Origin: DATEDA01 sp963754305
Lineage (GTDB): Bacteria > Pseudomonadota > Gammaproteobacteria > Burkholderiales > SG8-39
Assembly (NCBI GenBank): GCA_963754305.1
Contig: CAVWFR010000024.1
Location: forward strand, 124,001 to 188,000
DNA: 64,000 nucleotides
Direction: 5' to 3'
In this document: positions 1 through 8,744 of the stretch, one piece after another
Layout of the letters: each line of letters starts with the position of its first letter
Numbering within the stretch: position 1 is the first letter of the stretch
Program-made: the position numbers and the translations under genes
The notes under the pieces: model-generated
What the model was told of the DNA's origin: nothing
Database searches by the model: none
Seen by the model: only the letters and a program-made list of their open reading frames with translations

Positions 1-318
1 CAGGAACAGCACCGTCCCCAGGATCATGCCGAGGACTTTGAGGAGCGCCACCAGGGCAATCGTGACGCCGAGCACCAGCAGGAGCCGCCTGAGCCCTTCC
101 CCGCGCGGCAGCCATTCGGGCCCCGCATCGGGCGCACGTAAGGCGCCGGCGAGCAGCATCGCGGCCAGCACGGCCATCAGGAGGCCGAGCCAGAACGGCA
201 CGAACGCCGAGCCCGGGCCGCCCGGTCCGGCGTAGGTGTAAGACTTCAGCGCGCCCGCGGAAAACGCGACGGCAAGAGCGAGCAGCACCGCACCGGCGAT
301 CCTGTCGGCCCGGCGCAC
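1..318 (-). CDS. tctB: Tripartite tricarboxylate transporter small membrane subunit TctB (partial)
   Basis: This frame begins with GTG at 318, nine bases after the tctC stop, and stays open to the left edge of the window, so only the first 106 codons are present. The visible protein has a hydrophobic first helix (about residues 9-25), a loop with a Gly/Pro-rich stretch, a second helix (about 39-57) and the start of a third. This is the usual pattern of the four-helix TctB subunit, which pairs with the large TctA permease to import carboxylates delivered by the periplasmic receptor. The order tctC-tctB on the same strand supports the call, and tctA is expected further left. The start is uncertain because no ATG is available nearby. 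Confidence 0.7.
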   Translation of the reverse strand, partial: MRRADRIAGAVLLALAVAFSAGALKSYTYAGPGGPGSAFVPFWLGLLMAVLAAMLLAGALRAPDAGPEWLPRGEGLRRLLLVLGVTIALVALLKVLGMILGTVLFL

Positions 319-327
319 GGCGGGCGG

Positions 328-1311
328 CTACTTCTTGAGCGCACCGAGTCCGGCGAGCGCGTCCTCGTACTTCTTCGTGAGGCCGTCGAGGTACTTGTTG
401 GCTTCCTCGCCGGTCCATGCGGTCGGGGTGAGCAGGTTGCGCTTGATGTACTGCTCCTGCCACTTCTGCGTCGCGGTGACCTTCCGCAGCGTGTCCTGCC
501 ACCAGGCCACCGCCTCCGGCGCCATGTTCGCCGGCCCCACGATCCCGCGCATCTGCTCCCAGTAGAACTCGTAGCCCTTCTCGGCGAAGGTCGGCACGTC
601 CGGCGCGTCGGCAAGGCGCTTGCGCGCGGCAACCGCCAGGTTCCGCGCCTTGCCGGCCTCGATCTGGGCCACGATCTCGTTCGGGTTCTCGACGGCGGCG
701 TCGATGTGGCCGCCCATCAGGGCGGCCGTCACCTCGCCGCCCGAATTGAAGGGCACGTACTTCACCTTGATCTTCGCCGCCTGCTCGAAGAGATAGGTGA
801 AGATGTGATCTTCGGTGTTGGTGGCCGTGCCGCCGACGGTGAGCTGCCCGGGCTTGGCGCGCGCTGCGCTCACGAAATCGTCGATCGTCTTGAACGGCGA
901 CTCGCTGCGCACCGAAAGCATGAGCTCGTCGATGGCGACGATCATGAGGACCGTCATGGCGTCGCGATGGTTCCCGCTGAGGCGCCCTTCGATCCGGCCC
1001 GAGACGATCATCGGGGTGGCGCCGGCGACGACGTGGGAATCGCCCTTCTTGTTGATGAGATAGGTGAAGCCGACGGCGCCACTGCCCCCGGCGCGATTGT
1101 TCACGTTCATCGGCACCGGCGACCACTTGTTCTCGTCGATGATGCCGGTGATCATGCGCATCAGATTGTCGGTGCCGCCCCCCGGGGCGTACGGCACCAC
1201 CACCTCGACCATCCGAGACGGATACTTGGCCTGGGCGAGCGCATCGGGTGCGGGGGCAAGGAGCAACGCGAGGGACGCGACGGCCGCGGCAGGAAGACGC
1301 AGTGTGTCCAT
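328..1311 (-). CDS. Bug/TctC-family periplasmic solute receptor
   Basis: A 327-residue extracytoplasmic binding protein of the tripartite tricarboxylate transporter family. A Sec signal peptide ends near Ala26 (motif ALA before QAKYPS). The family hallmark follows: YPSR, a short beta strand, then PYAPGGGTDN, which forms part of the carboxylate-binding loop. A GGTATNTEDH loop and a VPFNSGGE segment match the two later ligand-contacting regions. Length is typical for the family (about 320-330). It lies directly upstream of a tctB-like gene, so unlike most orphan Bug receptors it probably serves a complete TctCBA system. The ligand cannot be read from sequence; carboxylates, amides and aromatic acids are all known for the family. 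It is divergent from the crotonase gene at 1374. Confidence 0.9.
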   Translation of the reverse strand: MDTLRLPAAAVASLALLLAPAPDALAQAKYPSRMVEVVVPYAPGGGTDNLMRMITGIIDENKWSPVPMNVNNRAGGSGAVGFTYLINKKGDSHVVAGATPMIVSGRIEGRLSGNHRDAMTVLMIVAIDELMLSVRSESPFKTIDDFVSAARAKPGQLTVGGTATNTEDHIFTYLFEQAAKIKVKYVPFNSGGEVTAALMGGHIDAAVENPNEIVAQIEAGKARNLAVAARKRLADAPDVPTFAEKGYEFYWEQMRGIVGPANMAPEAVAWWQDTLRKVTATQKWQEQYIKRNLLTPTAWTGEEANKYLDGLTKKYEDALAGLGALKK

Positions 1312-1373
1312 CTTAGAATTCCTCTTCTGGGGCGCTCGACTCTATACCAACCAACTGCAGGAGGTCACTACTC

Positions 1374-2168
1374 GTGGAAAGCACGGCTCCGGCCAGCGAC
1401 CAGGTGCTCGTCGAGCGCAACGGTCCCATCGTCACGCTCACCTTCAACCGCCCCGAGGCGCGCAACGCCATGACCTGGGGCATGTACCAGCGGCTCTACG
1501 AGGTCTGCGAGGAGGTCGACGCGGACGACGGCATCCGCGTCCTGGTGTTGAAGGGCGCGGGAGGAAAGGCCTTCGTCGCGGGCACTGACATCAGCCAGTT
1601 CACCAAGTTCGAGAGCGGCGAAGATGGGCTGCGCTATGAGCGCGAAGGCGACCAGCGCTCCGGTCGGGTCGCGCTGGTCACGAAGCCGGTCATCGCCCAG
1701 ATCCAGGGGTTCGCGGTCGGCGGCGGCTTCGGCATCGCCGCCGGCGCCGATTTGCGCGTCGCAACACCGGACGCCCGCTTCGGCGCGCCCATCGCCCGTA
1801 CGCTCGGCAACTGCCTGTCGATGAAGGCGTACGCGCGGTACATGGACCTTATCGGGCCGTCGCGCCTGAAGGAGTTGATCTTCACTGCCCGCCTGCTCTC
1901 CGCCGATGAAGCGCTCGCCGCGGGGTTCGTGCACGAGATCGTGCCGCCGGAGAGAATCGAGTCGCGGGTCCGCGAACTGGCGCAGAGCGTCGCCTCGCAC
2001 GCGCCCATTACGCTGTGGGTAACAAAGGAAGCGATCCGCCGCATCCAGGAATCGCGTCCCCTGCCCGACGGAGACGACCTCATTGCTAAGACGTACGGCA
2101 GTGCCGATTTCCGCGAAGGCGTACGCGCATTCCTGGAGAAACGTCCGCCACGCTGGACCGGCAAGTAG
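1374..2168 (+). CDS. Enoyl-CoA hydratase/isomerase (crotonase) family protein
   Basis: A 264-residue crotonase-superfamily protein. The GTG at 1374 is preceded by a good ribosome site (CAGGAGG, seven bases upstream). Visible landmarks are the N-terminal NGPIVTLTFNRPEARNAM, the oxyanion-hole segment KAFVAGTDISQF (about residues 64-75) and the second oxyanion loop GFAVGGGFGIAAGADLRVA (about 107-125). Where classical hydratases carry catalytic glutamates, the segment reads DARFGAPIARTLGN, so the standard hydration chemistry may not apply. A related reaction such as isomerisation, racemisation or CoA-ester cleavage is possible. It lies back to back with the tctC gene across about 60 bases, which suggests a shared control region and a role in breaking down the imported acid after CoA activation. 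Confidence 0.85.
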   Translation: MESTAPASDQVLVERNGPIVTLTFNRPEARNAMTWGMYQRLYEVCEEVDADDGIRVLVLKGAGGKAFVAGTDISQFTKFESGEDGLRYEREGDQRSGRVALVTKPVIAQIQGFAVGGGFGIAAGADLRVATPDARFGAPIARTLGNCLSMKAYARYMDLIGPSRLKELIFTARLLSADEALAAGFVHEIVPPERIESRVRELAQSVASHAPITLWVTKEAIRRIQESRPLPDGDDLIAKTYGSADFREGVRAFLEKRPPRWTGK

Positions 2169-2357
2169 ACGCGTTGCGAGTTCAGCGAGCCAAGCAACCG
2201 GCTAGCGCCGCGGGAGCCTGCGACGCACGTCGGTCCGACGAGCATCAAAGCGGATTGACGATCGAATCGCGCGTCCAGGCCCTGTTGATGGTGCCCGTTC
2301 CCGCGATCATGGCCGGCCGAGCGCCTGGCTCAACCGGCCGAACAATCGCAAAACGCG

Positions 2358-2585
2358 TCAGTCGTCGTGATCGCGGCGACCGCGGTAACGATGGTCATCT
2401 CGATCGGAGTCTTCCGCCAAGCCGACGGCGTTCCCAGGGGTCGGATATCCGAGCCAGGTATCTTTCAGCTTGCGTTGGTTCACTCCAGGCCTCGACCAGT
2501 CGCAGACACCATCCGGAAAGATCGACTTGAGGCGGGACATGGGCAATGTGCGGCTGATCCTGGCAAAGGAACGATACGCGGATCT
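2358..2585 (-). pseudogene. Duplicated C-terminal tail of the neighbouring DUF6351-type gene
   Basis: The minus-strand frame reads RLKSIFPDGVCDWSRPGV followed by QRKLKDTWLGYP. It closely matches the last 30 residues of the adjacent esterase gene (RLQAIFPTGVCDWSRRGE, then QQDLKDTWIAFD). The two nucleotide blocks are also alike and lie about 155 bases apart. There is no upstream coding sequence or signal peptide, so this is an orphan tail. It is either the remnant of a second tandem copy that was almost entirely deleted or a partial duplication. The frame continues past the homologous part into a low-complexity Asp/Arg/His tail before stopping at 2358. Confidence 0.65.
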
Positions 2586-2594
2586 CGGCCCAAC

Positions 2595-4884
2595 TCAGTC
2601 GAAGGCGATCCAGGTGTCCTTCAGATCCTGCTGCTCCTCGCCACGGCGCGACCAGTCGCACACACCGGTGGGAAAGATCGCCTGCAATCGCGCCCACTGT
2701 TGCGGTGTGAACGACACGTTGTAGTCGCTTTGCCGCAAGCGCTTGGTCTCGCACTTGATGATATCGGCAGCGATGTTGGCTCCAGCCACCTCGCGCGGGA
2801 ACGAATTCGTCGGATAGAGCTGCGCGCAAGTCGTAGAGAGGTCCCGTACCTGCTTCTGGGCGATGAAGGTCGGGTTGTTCAGATCGCGCGTGTTGCAGCC
2901 CTCCTGCAGATCGGCCGGTTTATTGCGCACGACTTTCTCGATCTGCGGGATCCGCCGCTTGTCCGCCTCGACGGCCGTGATCCACCGATCCATCGCGAGG
3001 AGCATGCGCCTGGCGAGCGGACTCTCGTCTTCGCTGAACCCGTTGTCCTCGATGACGATGATCTGGTTGTCGTACCGCCCGTTGGCCTTCTTGAGCCGCT
3101 CCCGCATCGAGAACGAATGGTACCGAAGGTGGATGTCGCCCTCCGCCAAGCGGTCGTTGTATCCCCGGTAGTCGATGATCGGGATCGACGCGAGTCCGCC
3201 GCCGCCGTTGGTGAGCCGCCCGGTCTGGTAGGCGGCGCGGGCCGCCGCGAGGTCGGCGACGGTACGTTGCGGCACAATATTCGCGTCGACGTCGAACCCG
3301 CCGACCTTCTCGTTCAGATCGAGAAACTGCTCGACTGAGATGATGCCGGCGTTGACCAGCTTGAGGCCGTACTGGATGCCGACGTTGTCGAGGGGCCGCC
3401 GCGCAAATCCCGTCGCCGGATCCCGGCCGTAGATGTTCACCGTATGGTCGTAGACATCGCATCGGGCGCCCAATGGGTTGGTCACCGGATCGTATTTAAG
3501 GGGCAAAGGCAGCGTACCGCAGGTACGGTCGATATTGCCCCGCGGGTCGATGCGGCGGGCGCCGATGGCAACGTTGGGCGCCGAGTTGTAGACCATGAAG
3601 CCGGTGACCTGCCGCTTCTGCTCGTCCGTCCACCCCATGGCCGTCTGGCGGTTCACGAAGTAATTGTCGAGCAGCCAGGCGTCGGTGATGAAATTGATCG
3701 TCGCGAAGCCGACCTCGGGGAACGAGCGGCATGGAATGATGCCGTCGAGGAGCCCGGGGTAGTTGTCGGCGATCTGGTGCTGCGCATAGGACCCGCCCGA
3801 GCACCCCCAGCCCTGCGTGTGCCGTGGCGGGCCGTAGGCCTCGATGAAGCGCTCCTTCACCATCATCATCGATTCGGCCGCCGTCACGTCCTGGCAGTTG
3901 TTGCCGAAGACGTTGAGCGACGAAGACGCCATCGCGTAGCCGTTCGACAACCGGAAGTCGTCTGTCACGCCGCCCGTGCCGCTGCCTTGCCGGTACCAGC
4001 CGTTGAGGCAACCGCCGCCGAAGGTGTACACGAGTCGCCCGTTCCAGTTTTTCGGGGGTGTGTGCCAGTTCGGCTCCGGCTCGGCGATCGGGTCGTGCAG
4101 GACGGTGGTTTGATAAATGGCTCGATTGACGGTGCCGGTCTCCATGCGAACGATGTAAGGCACCGATTTCTCGAGCGTCGTCGTCGTGAAGGCCAGATTC
4201 GCCGGGTATGCCGTTGTACCCGCTGGCCAGGCCACGAACGCGTTCGCCGTCGTCCGGTAGAAGTAGTCGACGCGCCGGTCGATCGAGCAATTGGCGTCGA
4301 GCGGCGCGCCGAGATTGCCGCCGATCACCGGGATGTTGAAGCTCGCCGTCGCGCAGATGTAGGGCTGCTGGTGCGGCCCGCGAGAAGATTGGCCCCTCGA
4401 TCGGATAGTTCACGAGGGTCATTGCGGCTTCAGGGCGACCCCTGCCCTTGCCGTCGGCGTCGACTTCCAACCGGTTGGTGCCGAGCTGCAGGCCCGTTAG
4501 AAGACCGGTCAGAGTCCGGGTTGTGTGATCGACGAGGAAAAAGGGCGTTACTTTCTCGCCGTTCAGTCTGATCGCTACGTCTCGCAGCCGGACGTCCTTC
4601 TCCTTCACGCTTACGCGAACGAGAGCATCGCCGCCGGCAATCATGTCGGGGCGACCGGAGAGCACTTCGATGGAGAAATCCTTGAATCCGTGGTGGCGAT
4701 CGCGATCGGCGCGACTGCGATCGTCGTCATCATCGCGATGGTCGCGGTCGCGCGCGGCCGCGTTCCCGGGCGCCATGACGGACGGCAGCGCCGCCGCAAC
4801 GAGCGTGAGTCCTATCAGCACTGCGATCCCAGACAGGAGTGCGCATGCCAAATCGCGCAGCAAGTTGCGTAAGCTAGTGATCAT
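2595..4884 (-). pseudogene. DUF6351-type secreted esterase-like protein, interrupted by a frameshift
   Basis: Two overlapping frames make one protein of about 760 residues. The N-terminal frame starts at ATG 4884 behind a GAGGAGG ribosome site. It has a hydrophobic export segment, an Asp/Arg/His-rich linker and an Ig-like region (FSIEVLSGRPDMIAGGDALV), and runs to YPIEGPIFS. At 4378-4382 one extra base shifts the frame: restored, the protein continues GPHQQPYICATASFNIPVIG and joins the second frame (CSIDRRVDYFYR to the stop at 2595). The second part has an alpha/beta-hydrolase-like nucleophile motif GWGCSGGSY and the family ending GVCDWSR. I recognise it as the family annotated DUF6351, related to tannase/feruloyl esterases. 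Apart from the one shift the sequence looks well conserved, so decay is recent or the base is an assembly error. Confidence 0.75.
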
Positions 4885-5427
4885 GTTTGCCTCCTCGAGC
4901 GAAAGGTGCGCCGGGTCTCGCCTGCGGACCGCGCGGATACGTCAGCGGGTTCGTGCCGAGTCTCAGGCTGCTTACCCGCGGCGATCATCATCGCGTCAGC
5001 GCCACGATCCGTGGCAGGCCGCCGCGATCAGCTAGGACCGTTATGGGTGTCCCCTCCGAAATAGTTGTATCTCCGCGCCGTGAAGCTGTCGGTCCGCGGA
5101 GCGCTTTCCCGGCTGAATTGTAGGGTAGGGGGTGGGTCGGTCGCCCAATCCACTAAGAGAAAGGCGATTTCCGAGCAGGACAGCGAGAATCTGTAAGCCG
5201 TGGGATTGCCCTCGCTTTCGCTGCGGGTCGCACCGCCCGCGCGGGACGAGGAGGCGACTAGGCTAATTTCGGCTCCGGATCTCGCCTCCGAGCGCTTGGG
5301 CCTCAGACGGACGGATTAGCGCACCTACGCACTTTGCAGGTGCGCTTCCACGCCGAATCAATGCACTAGCGGACTTAGAGAGTCGGAGGTGGATGCGGTC
5401 CGTGGATAGCTTGATGCCTTCTCCCCA
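4885..5427. other. Intergenic region without a recognisable gene
   Basis: This 543-base stretch separates the DUF6351-type gene from the end of the eight-gene operon. No frame shows domain-like sequence. The right half carries an 8-bp inverted repeat (5319-5326 with 5338-5345, 11-base loop), without a T-tract on either strand, so it is not a convincing terminator. The promoter of the DUF6351-type gene should lie near 4890-5000. Confidence 0.5.
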
Positions 5428-6576
5428 TCACACGTAGCTGGATCCTTCTATCACGGGGTGCTTCTTCAAGAACTCCTCGTTCACCTCGAGACCGATGCCC
5501 GGGCGCTCGAGGGGCCGGACGCAGCCATCGCGGCCGATTTCGTAAGGCGGGCCGGTCAGCTCGTCGCGGAAGAGATTGGCCTTGGAAATGTCGGCCTCGA
5601 AGTAGCCGCCGTTGTCGATGGCCGCCAGAAAATGAATCGATGCCGCCATGTTCAGACCGGTCATCGACGTGTGCGGGTGGATGGGAAGCTTGTGCGCCGA
5701 AGCCATGGCGGCAATGCGGAGCGCCTCCGTGATGCCGCCGGTCTTGGAAAGATCCGGCTGGAGAATGGTGATCACACCGTCTTCGATCACGCGATCGAAC
5801 TCGAAGCGGGTGTAGTGATTCTCGCCGGCGGCGAGCGGGGTGCGGCTGAAGCCCTTCGCCTCGCGGTAGCTGCGGTAGTCGTGGGCCGGGAACGGCTCCT
5901 CGAGCCAGCCGACGCGATTCGCCTCCAGGGCCGGCATGACCTGGCGCGCATCGGACAGGCTGTACGCCGCGTTCGCGTCGGTCAGGATCTCCAGCTCGCC
6001 GCCGAACGCCTTGCGCACCGCCTCCACGCGCTCGATGTCGCGCGCGGGCGTGTCGCCGAGGCGCAGCTTGACGGCTTTATAGCCGCTTTCGACGTGCGGA
6101 CGCGCTTCGTCGATCAGCGACTGCGGGGCCTGGTAGCCGAGCGAAACACCGCCGGCGTACGCCGGCACGGCTTTCGAGCTGCCGCCCAGCATGCGGTAAA
6201 GCGGCCAGCCGAGGGCCTTGCCGCGGATGTCCCACAGCGCCTGGTCGATGCCGCTCATCGCCATCGCGCAGCCGGAGAACATGCCGTGGCTCGCGAGCTG
6301 GCGCGCGTAGATCGCCTCCCACACGCCCACCACGTCGGCCGCGTCGCGACCGGTCACGATCTGTCGCAGCGACGTGTTCACCAAGTGGGCCACGGCGCCA
6401 GGGCAGCGCGCGTGGTGCGATTCGCCCCAGCCGACGAGCCCGCCGGCGGTCGTCACCTTCACCACCACCGCGTCGCGCTTCACCACGCGGCCGATGCCGA
6501 GCGTCAGGCGATTCGCCTCGGGAACCGGGAACGACGTCGGATAGGCCGTAACCTCGACGATCTTCAGGTCGCTCAT
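5428..6576 (-). CDS. Mandelate racemase/muconate lactonizing enzyme family protein (enolase superfamily)
   Basis: A 382-residue member of the enolase superfamily, mandelate-racemase subgroup. The lysine motif on the second barrel strand is K170-x-R172. The metal ligands are D200 (TDAN), E226 (WLEEPF) and E252 (AGENH), and the general-base histidine is H302 (HPHTS). The N-terminal capping domain (residues 1-125) contains GWGESHH. Such enzymes abstract a proton alpha to a carboxylate and usually dehydrate acid sugars or racemise hydroxy acids; the substrate here is unknown. It is the last gene of the minus-strand operon, eight bases after the MetE-like gene, and probably acts on the compound imported by the upstream ABC transporter or a product of the dioxygenase. 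Confidence 0.9.
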   Translation of the reverse strand: MSDLKIVEVTAYPTSFPVPEANRLTLGIGRVVKRDAVVVKVTTAGGLVGWGESHHARCPGAVAHLVNTSLRQIVTGRDAADVVGVWEAIYARQLASHGMFSGCAMAMSGIDQALWDIRGKALGWPLYRMLGGSSKAVPAYAGGVSLGYQAPQSLIDEARPHVESGYKAVKLRLGDTPARDIERVEAVRKAFGGELEILTDANAAYSLSDARQVMPALEANRVGWLEEPFPAHDYRSYREAKGFSRTPLAAGENHYTRFEFDRVIEDGVITILQPDLSKTGGITEALRIAAMASAHKLPIHPHTSMTGLNMAASIHFLAAIDNGGYFEADISKANLFRDELTGPPYEIGRDGCVRPLERPGIGLEVNEEFLKKHPVIEGSSYV

Positions 6577-6583
6577 CGGCGGG

Positions 6584-7732
6584 TCAGCTCCACAGCCGCC
6601 CGCTCGCGATCGCCGCGCCTTCCGCGAGGGACTTCAGCTTGGCGTAGGTGATGTCGGGATCGATCTTCCCGAAGCCCGCGAACGTGCCGAAGCCGCAGTC
6701 GCTGCTCGCGATCACGCGCTCGCGGCCGACGATGTCGGCGAAGCGGCCGATGCGCTCGGCGACGTACTCGGGGTGCTCGACGAAATTGGATACCGAGTCG
6801 ATCACGCCCGGCAGCAGGATCTTGTCGTCCGGGATGCGGATCTCCTTGAACACCGACCATTCGTGACCGTGGCGGGGATTGGAAGCCTCGAACGAGATCC
6901 CCTGTGGCTTCGCCCCGAGCACCGTGCCGAGGATCTTGCGCAGCGGAATGTCGCACACGTGCGGGCCCTCGTAGTTGCCCCAACACAAGTGCATGCGCAC
7001 CTGCTCGGCGGGCACGTTGGCGAGCGCGTGGTTGAGCGCCTCGACGTTCTGCGCCGCGTACCTTAGGAAGCCCTCGTCGGTCTCCTCCGCGAACATGATG
7101 TGGCGGCCCATCGCGAGATCGGGGCAATCCACCTGCAGCACGTAGCCGGCGCGCGTGATCGCCTCGTACTCCGCCCGCATCGCCTCTGCGAGCGCTTCGA
7201 GATACGCCTCGTGGTTCGGATAGAACTCGTTCGGCTGGAAGTTCGCGATGACGCCAGGCGATGCGGCGGTCATGAAAGCGCCGCCGGCGGGCTTGGCCGA
7301 TTTCGTCGCCGCGTCCAGGCGGGCGAGGTCGTCGGCGAGCGGCTTGCGGTCGCGGACCGCGACCGGCCCGGTGCAGCGCTGGCGAATGATCGAGGGCGTC
7401 TCGCCGGCCGCGTGGATCTTTTTCAGGTACGCGGGGTAGAGCGCGAGATCCGCCGGCGGGCGGCGCGGACTGTCGCCCGAGAACCCGGTGAGGCGGTCCT
7501 TGATGTACGTGGCGTAGCCCGGCTTGGCCATCTCGCCGTCGCACACGATATCGACGCCCGCCTCCACTTGCCGCCGGACGACCGCGTGCACCGCCTTCGT
7601 CACGAGCGCATCGAATGCGGCGGCGTCGACCCGCTCCCCCTTTTCCTTCGCGATCAGCATGGCGCAGACGTCGTCGGGACGCGGCAGGCTGCCCACGTGC
7701 GTGGTGAGAATGCGGTCGGTCGAGCGTTTCAT
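6584..7732 (-). CDS. Cobalamin-independent methionine synthase (MetE C-domain)-like zinc protein
   Basis: A 382-residue protein of the UROD/MetE-like fold (COG0620 type), equal to the catalytic C-terminal half of MetE only. It starts at ATG 7732 with AGGAG upstream. The N-terminus THVGSLPRP is typical of stand-alone members. The zinc site of the family is visible as H248-L-C250 (MHLCWGNYEG) and C346 (SSDCGFGTF), with E282 as a probable fourth ligand. MetE itself transfers methyl from methyl-folate to homocysteine, but this short form lacks the N-terminal half and lies in a catabolic operon. I infer a methyl- or thiol-transfer step, perhaps demethylation of the imported substrate, rather than methionine synthesis. 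Gaps to its neighbours are 26 and 7 bases. Confidence 0.85.
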   Translation of the reverse strand: MKRSTDRILTTHVGSLPRPDDVCAMLIAKEKGERVDAAAFDALVTKAVHAVVRRQVEAGVDIVCDGEMAKPGYATYIKDRLTGFSGDSPRRPPADLALYPAYLKKIHAAGETPSIIRQRCTGPVAVRDRKPLADDLARLDAATKSAKPAGGAFMTAASPGVIANFQPNEFYPNHEAYLEALAEAMRAEYEAITRAGYVLQVDCPDLAMGRHIMFAEETDEGFLRYAAQNVEALNHALANVPAEQVRMHLCWGNYEGPHVCDIPLRKILGTVLGAKPQGISFEASNPRHGHEWSVFKEIRIPDDKILLPGVIDSVSNFVEHPEYVAERIGRFADIVGRERVIASSDCGFGTFAGFGKIDPDITYAKLKSLAEGAAIASGRLWS

Positions 7733-7758
7733 CGGAAATCTCCTGCTTCGCGCCGGTA

Positions 7759-8733
7759 CTAGCGCTCTTCGTTGAAGCTGCCGCGGCGGATGCGCAGCTG
7801 GTCGATCGCGACCGCGACGAGCAGCAGCACGCCGTTCGCGGCGATCTGATAGAAGCTCGGCACGTTGAGCAGCACCATGCCGTTGTTCAGGATGCCGATC
7901 ACCAGCACGCCGAGCGCGGTGCGCAGCACCGAGCCCTCGCCGCCCGCGAGGCTCGTGCCCCCGAGCAGCACCGCGGTGATGACCTGCAGCTCGTAGCCGG
8001 TGGCGCCGCTCGGCACGGCGGCACCCGACTGGCCGATCAGCAGCACGCCGGCGAGCGCCGCCGATACGCCGCTCGCGACGAACATCCAGAATCGCATGCG
8101 GTTCAGGTTGAGGCCGGAGAGGAGCGCGGCGCGCGGGCTCGCGCCGATCGCGAAGATCGAACGTCCCACCGTGGTTCGCTCGGCGAGGAAGTGCGCGGCC
8201 GCGAAGACGGCGATCAGGATCCACACCGAGTACGGCACGCCGAGGATCCGCCCGAAGCCGAACGCGAGGATCGGCTCACTCTGCACCATCGCGGTCTGCC
8301 CGTCGGTGACGATGAACGCGATGCCGCGAAAGAGCGCAAGCGTCCCGATGGTGGTGATGATCGAGTTCACCCTGAGCGAGGCGACCATGAAGCCGTTGAA
8401 CGCGCCGGTCAGCGCGCCGACCACGATGCCGGCCGCGAGCCCCGCTGGCCAGGCCCAGCCCTTCGATTCGACCAGGATTGCCACCACCACCCCGACCAGC
8501 GCGGCCACCGAGCCGACCGACAGGTCGAGCTCGCGGCCCACGATCACCAGCGTGGAGACCGCCGCCATCACGCCGATCACAGACACCGTGAGCAGCATGT
8601 TGGTGATGTTGCCGAACGTGAAGAAGTGCGGTGAAGCGAGCGAGAAACCGCCGATCAGAAGCGCGACGACCGCGGCGAGGCCGAGGTTGCCCAGATCGAG
8701 CCGACGCGCGACTGCCTGATTGGATGTGCTCAT
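7759..8733 (-). CDS. Sugar-type ABC transporter permease (RbsC family)
   Basis: A 324-residue inner-membrane permease of the ribose/xylose/AraH class (BPD_transp_2). It starts at ATG 8733 and shows eight to ten hydrophobic segments. Family landmarks include the NITNMLLTVSVIGVMA helix, VGRELDLSVGS near residue 65, the NGFMVASLRVNSIITTIGT segment and the coupling region FAIGASPRAALLSGLNL. In these importers one or two copies of the permease pair with the double-domain ATPase encoded just upstream and receive substrate from the periplasmic receptor. The order receptor-ATPase-permease with 10 and 11 base gaps makes this one complete importer. Confidence 0.92.
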   Translation of the reverse strand: MSTSNQAVARRLDLGNLGLAAVVALLIGGFSLASPHFFTFGNITNMLLTVSVIGVMAAVSTLVIVGRELDLSVGSVAALVGVVVAILVESKGWAWPAGLAAGIVVGALTGAFNGFMVASLRVNSIITTIGTLALFRGIAFIVTDGQTAMVQSEPILAFGFGRILGVPYSVWILIAVFAAAHFLAERTTVGRSIFAIGASPRAALLSGLNLNRMRFWMFVASGVSAALAGVLLIGQSGAAVPSGATGYELQVITAVLLGGTSLAGGEGSVLRTALGVLVIGILNNGMVLLNVPSFYQIAANGVLLLVAVAIDQLRIRRGSFNEER

Positions 8734-8744
8734 CGTCGGCGGGA

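Noticed and set aside
5319..5345. Inverted repeat as a terminator for the eight-gene operon
   Set aside because: The 8-bp stem has an 11-base loop and no T-tract on the correct strand.
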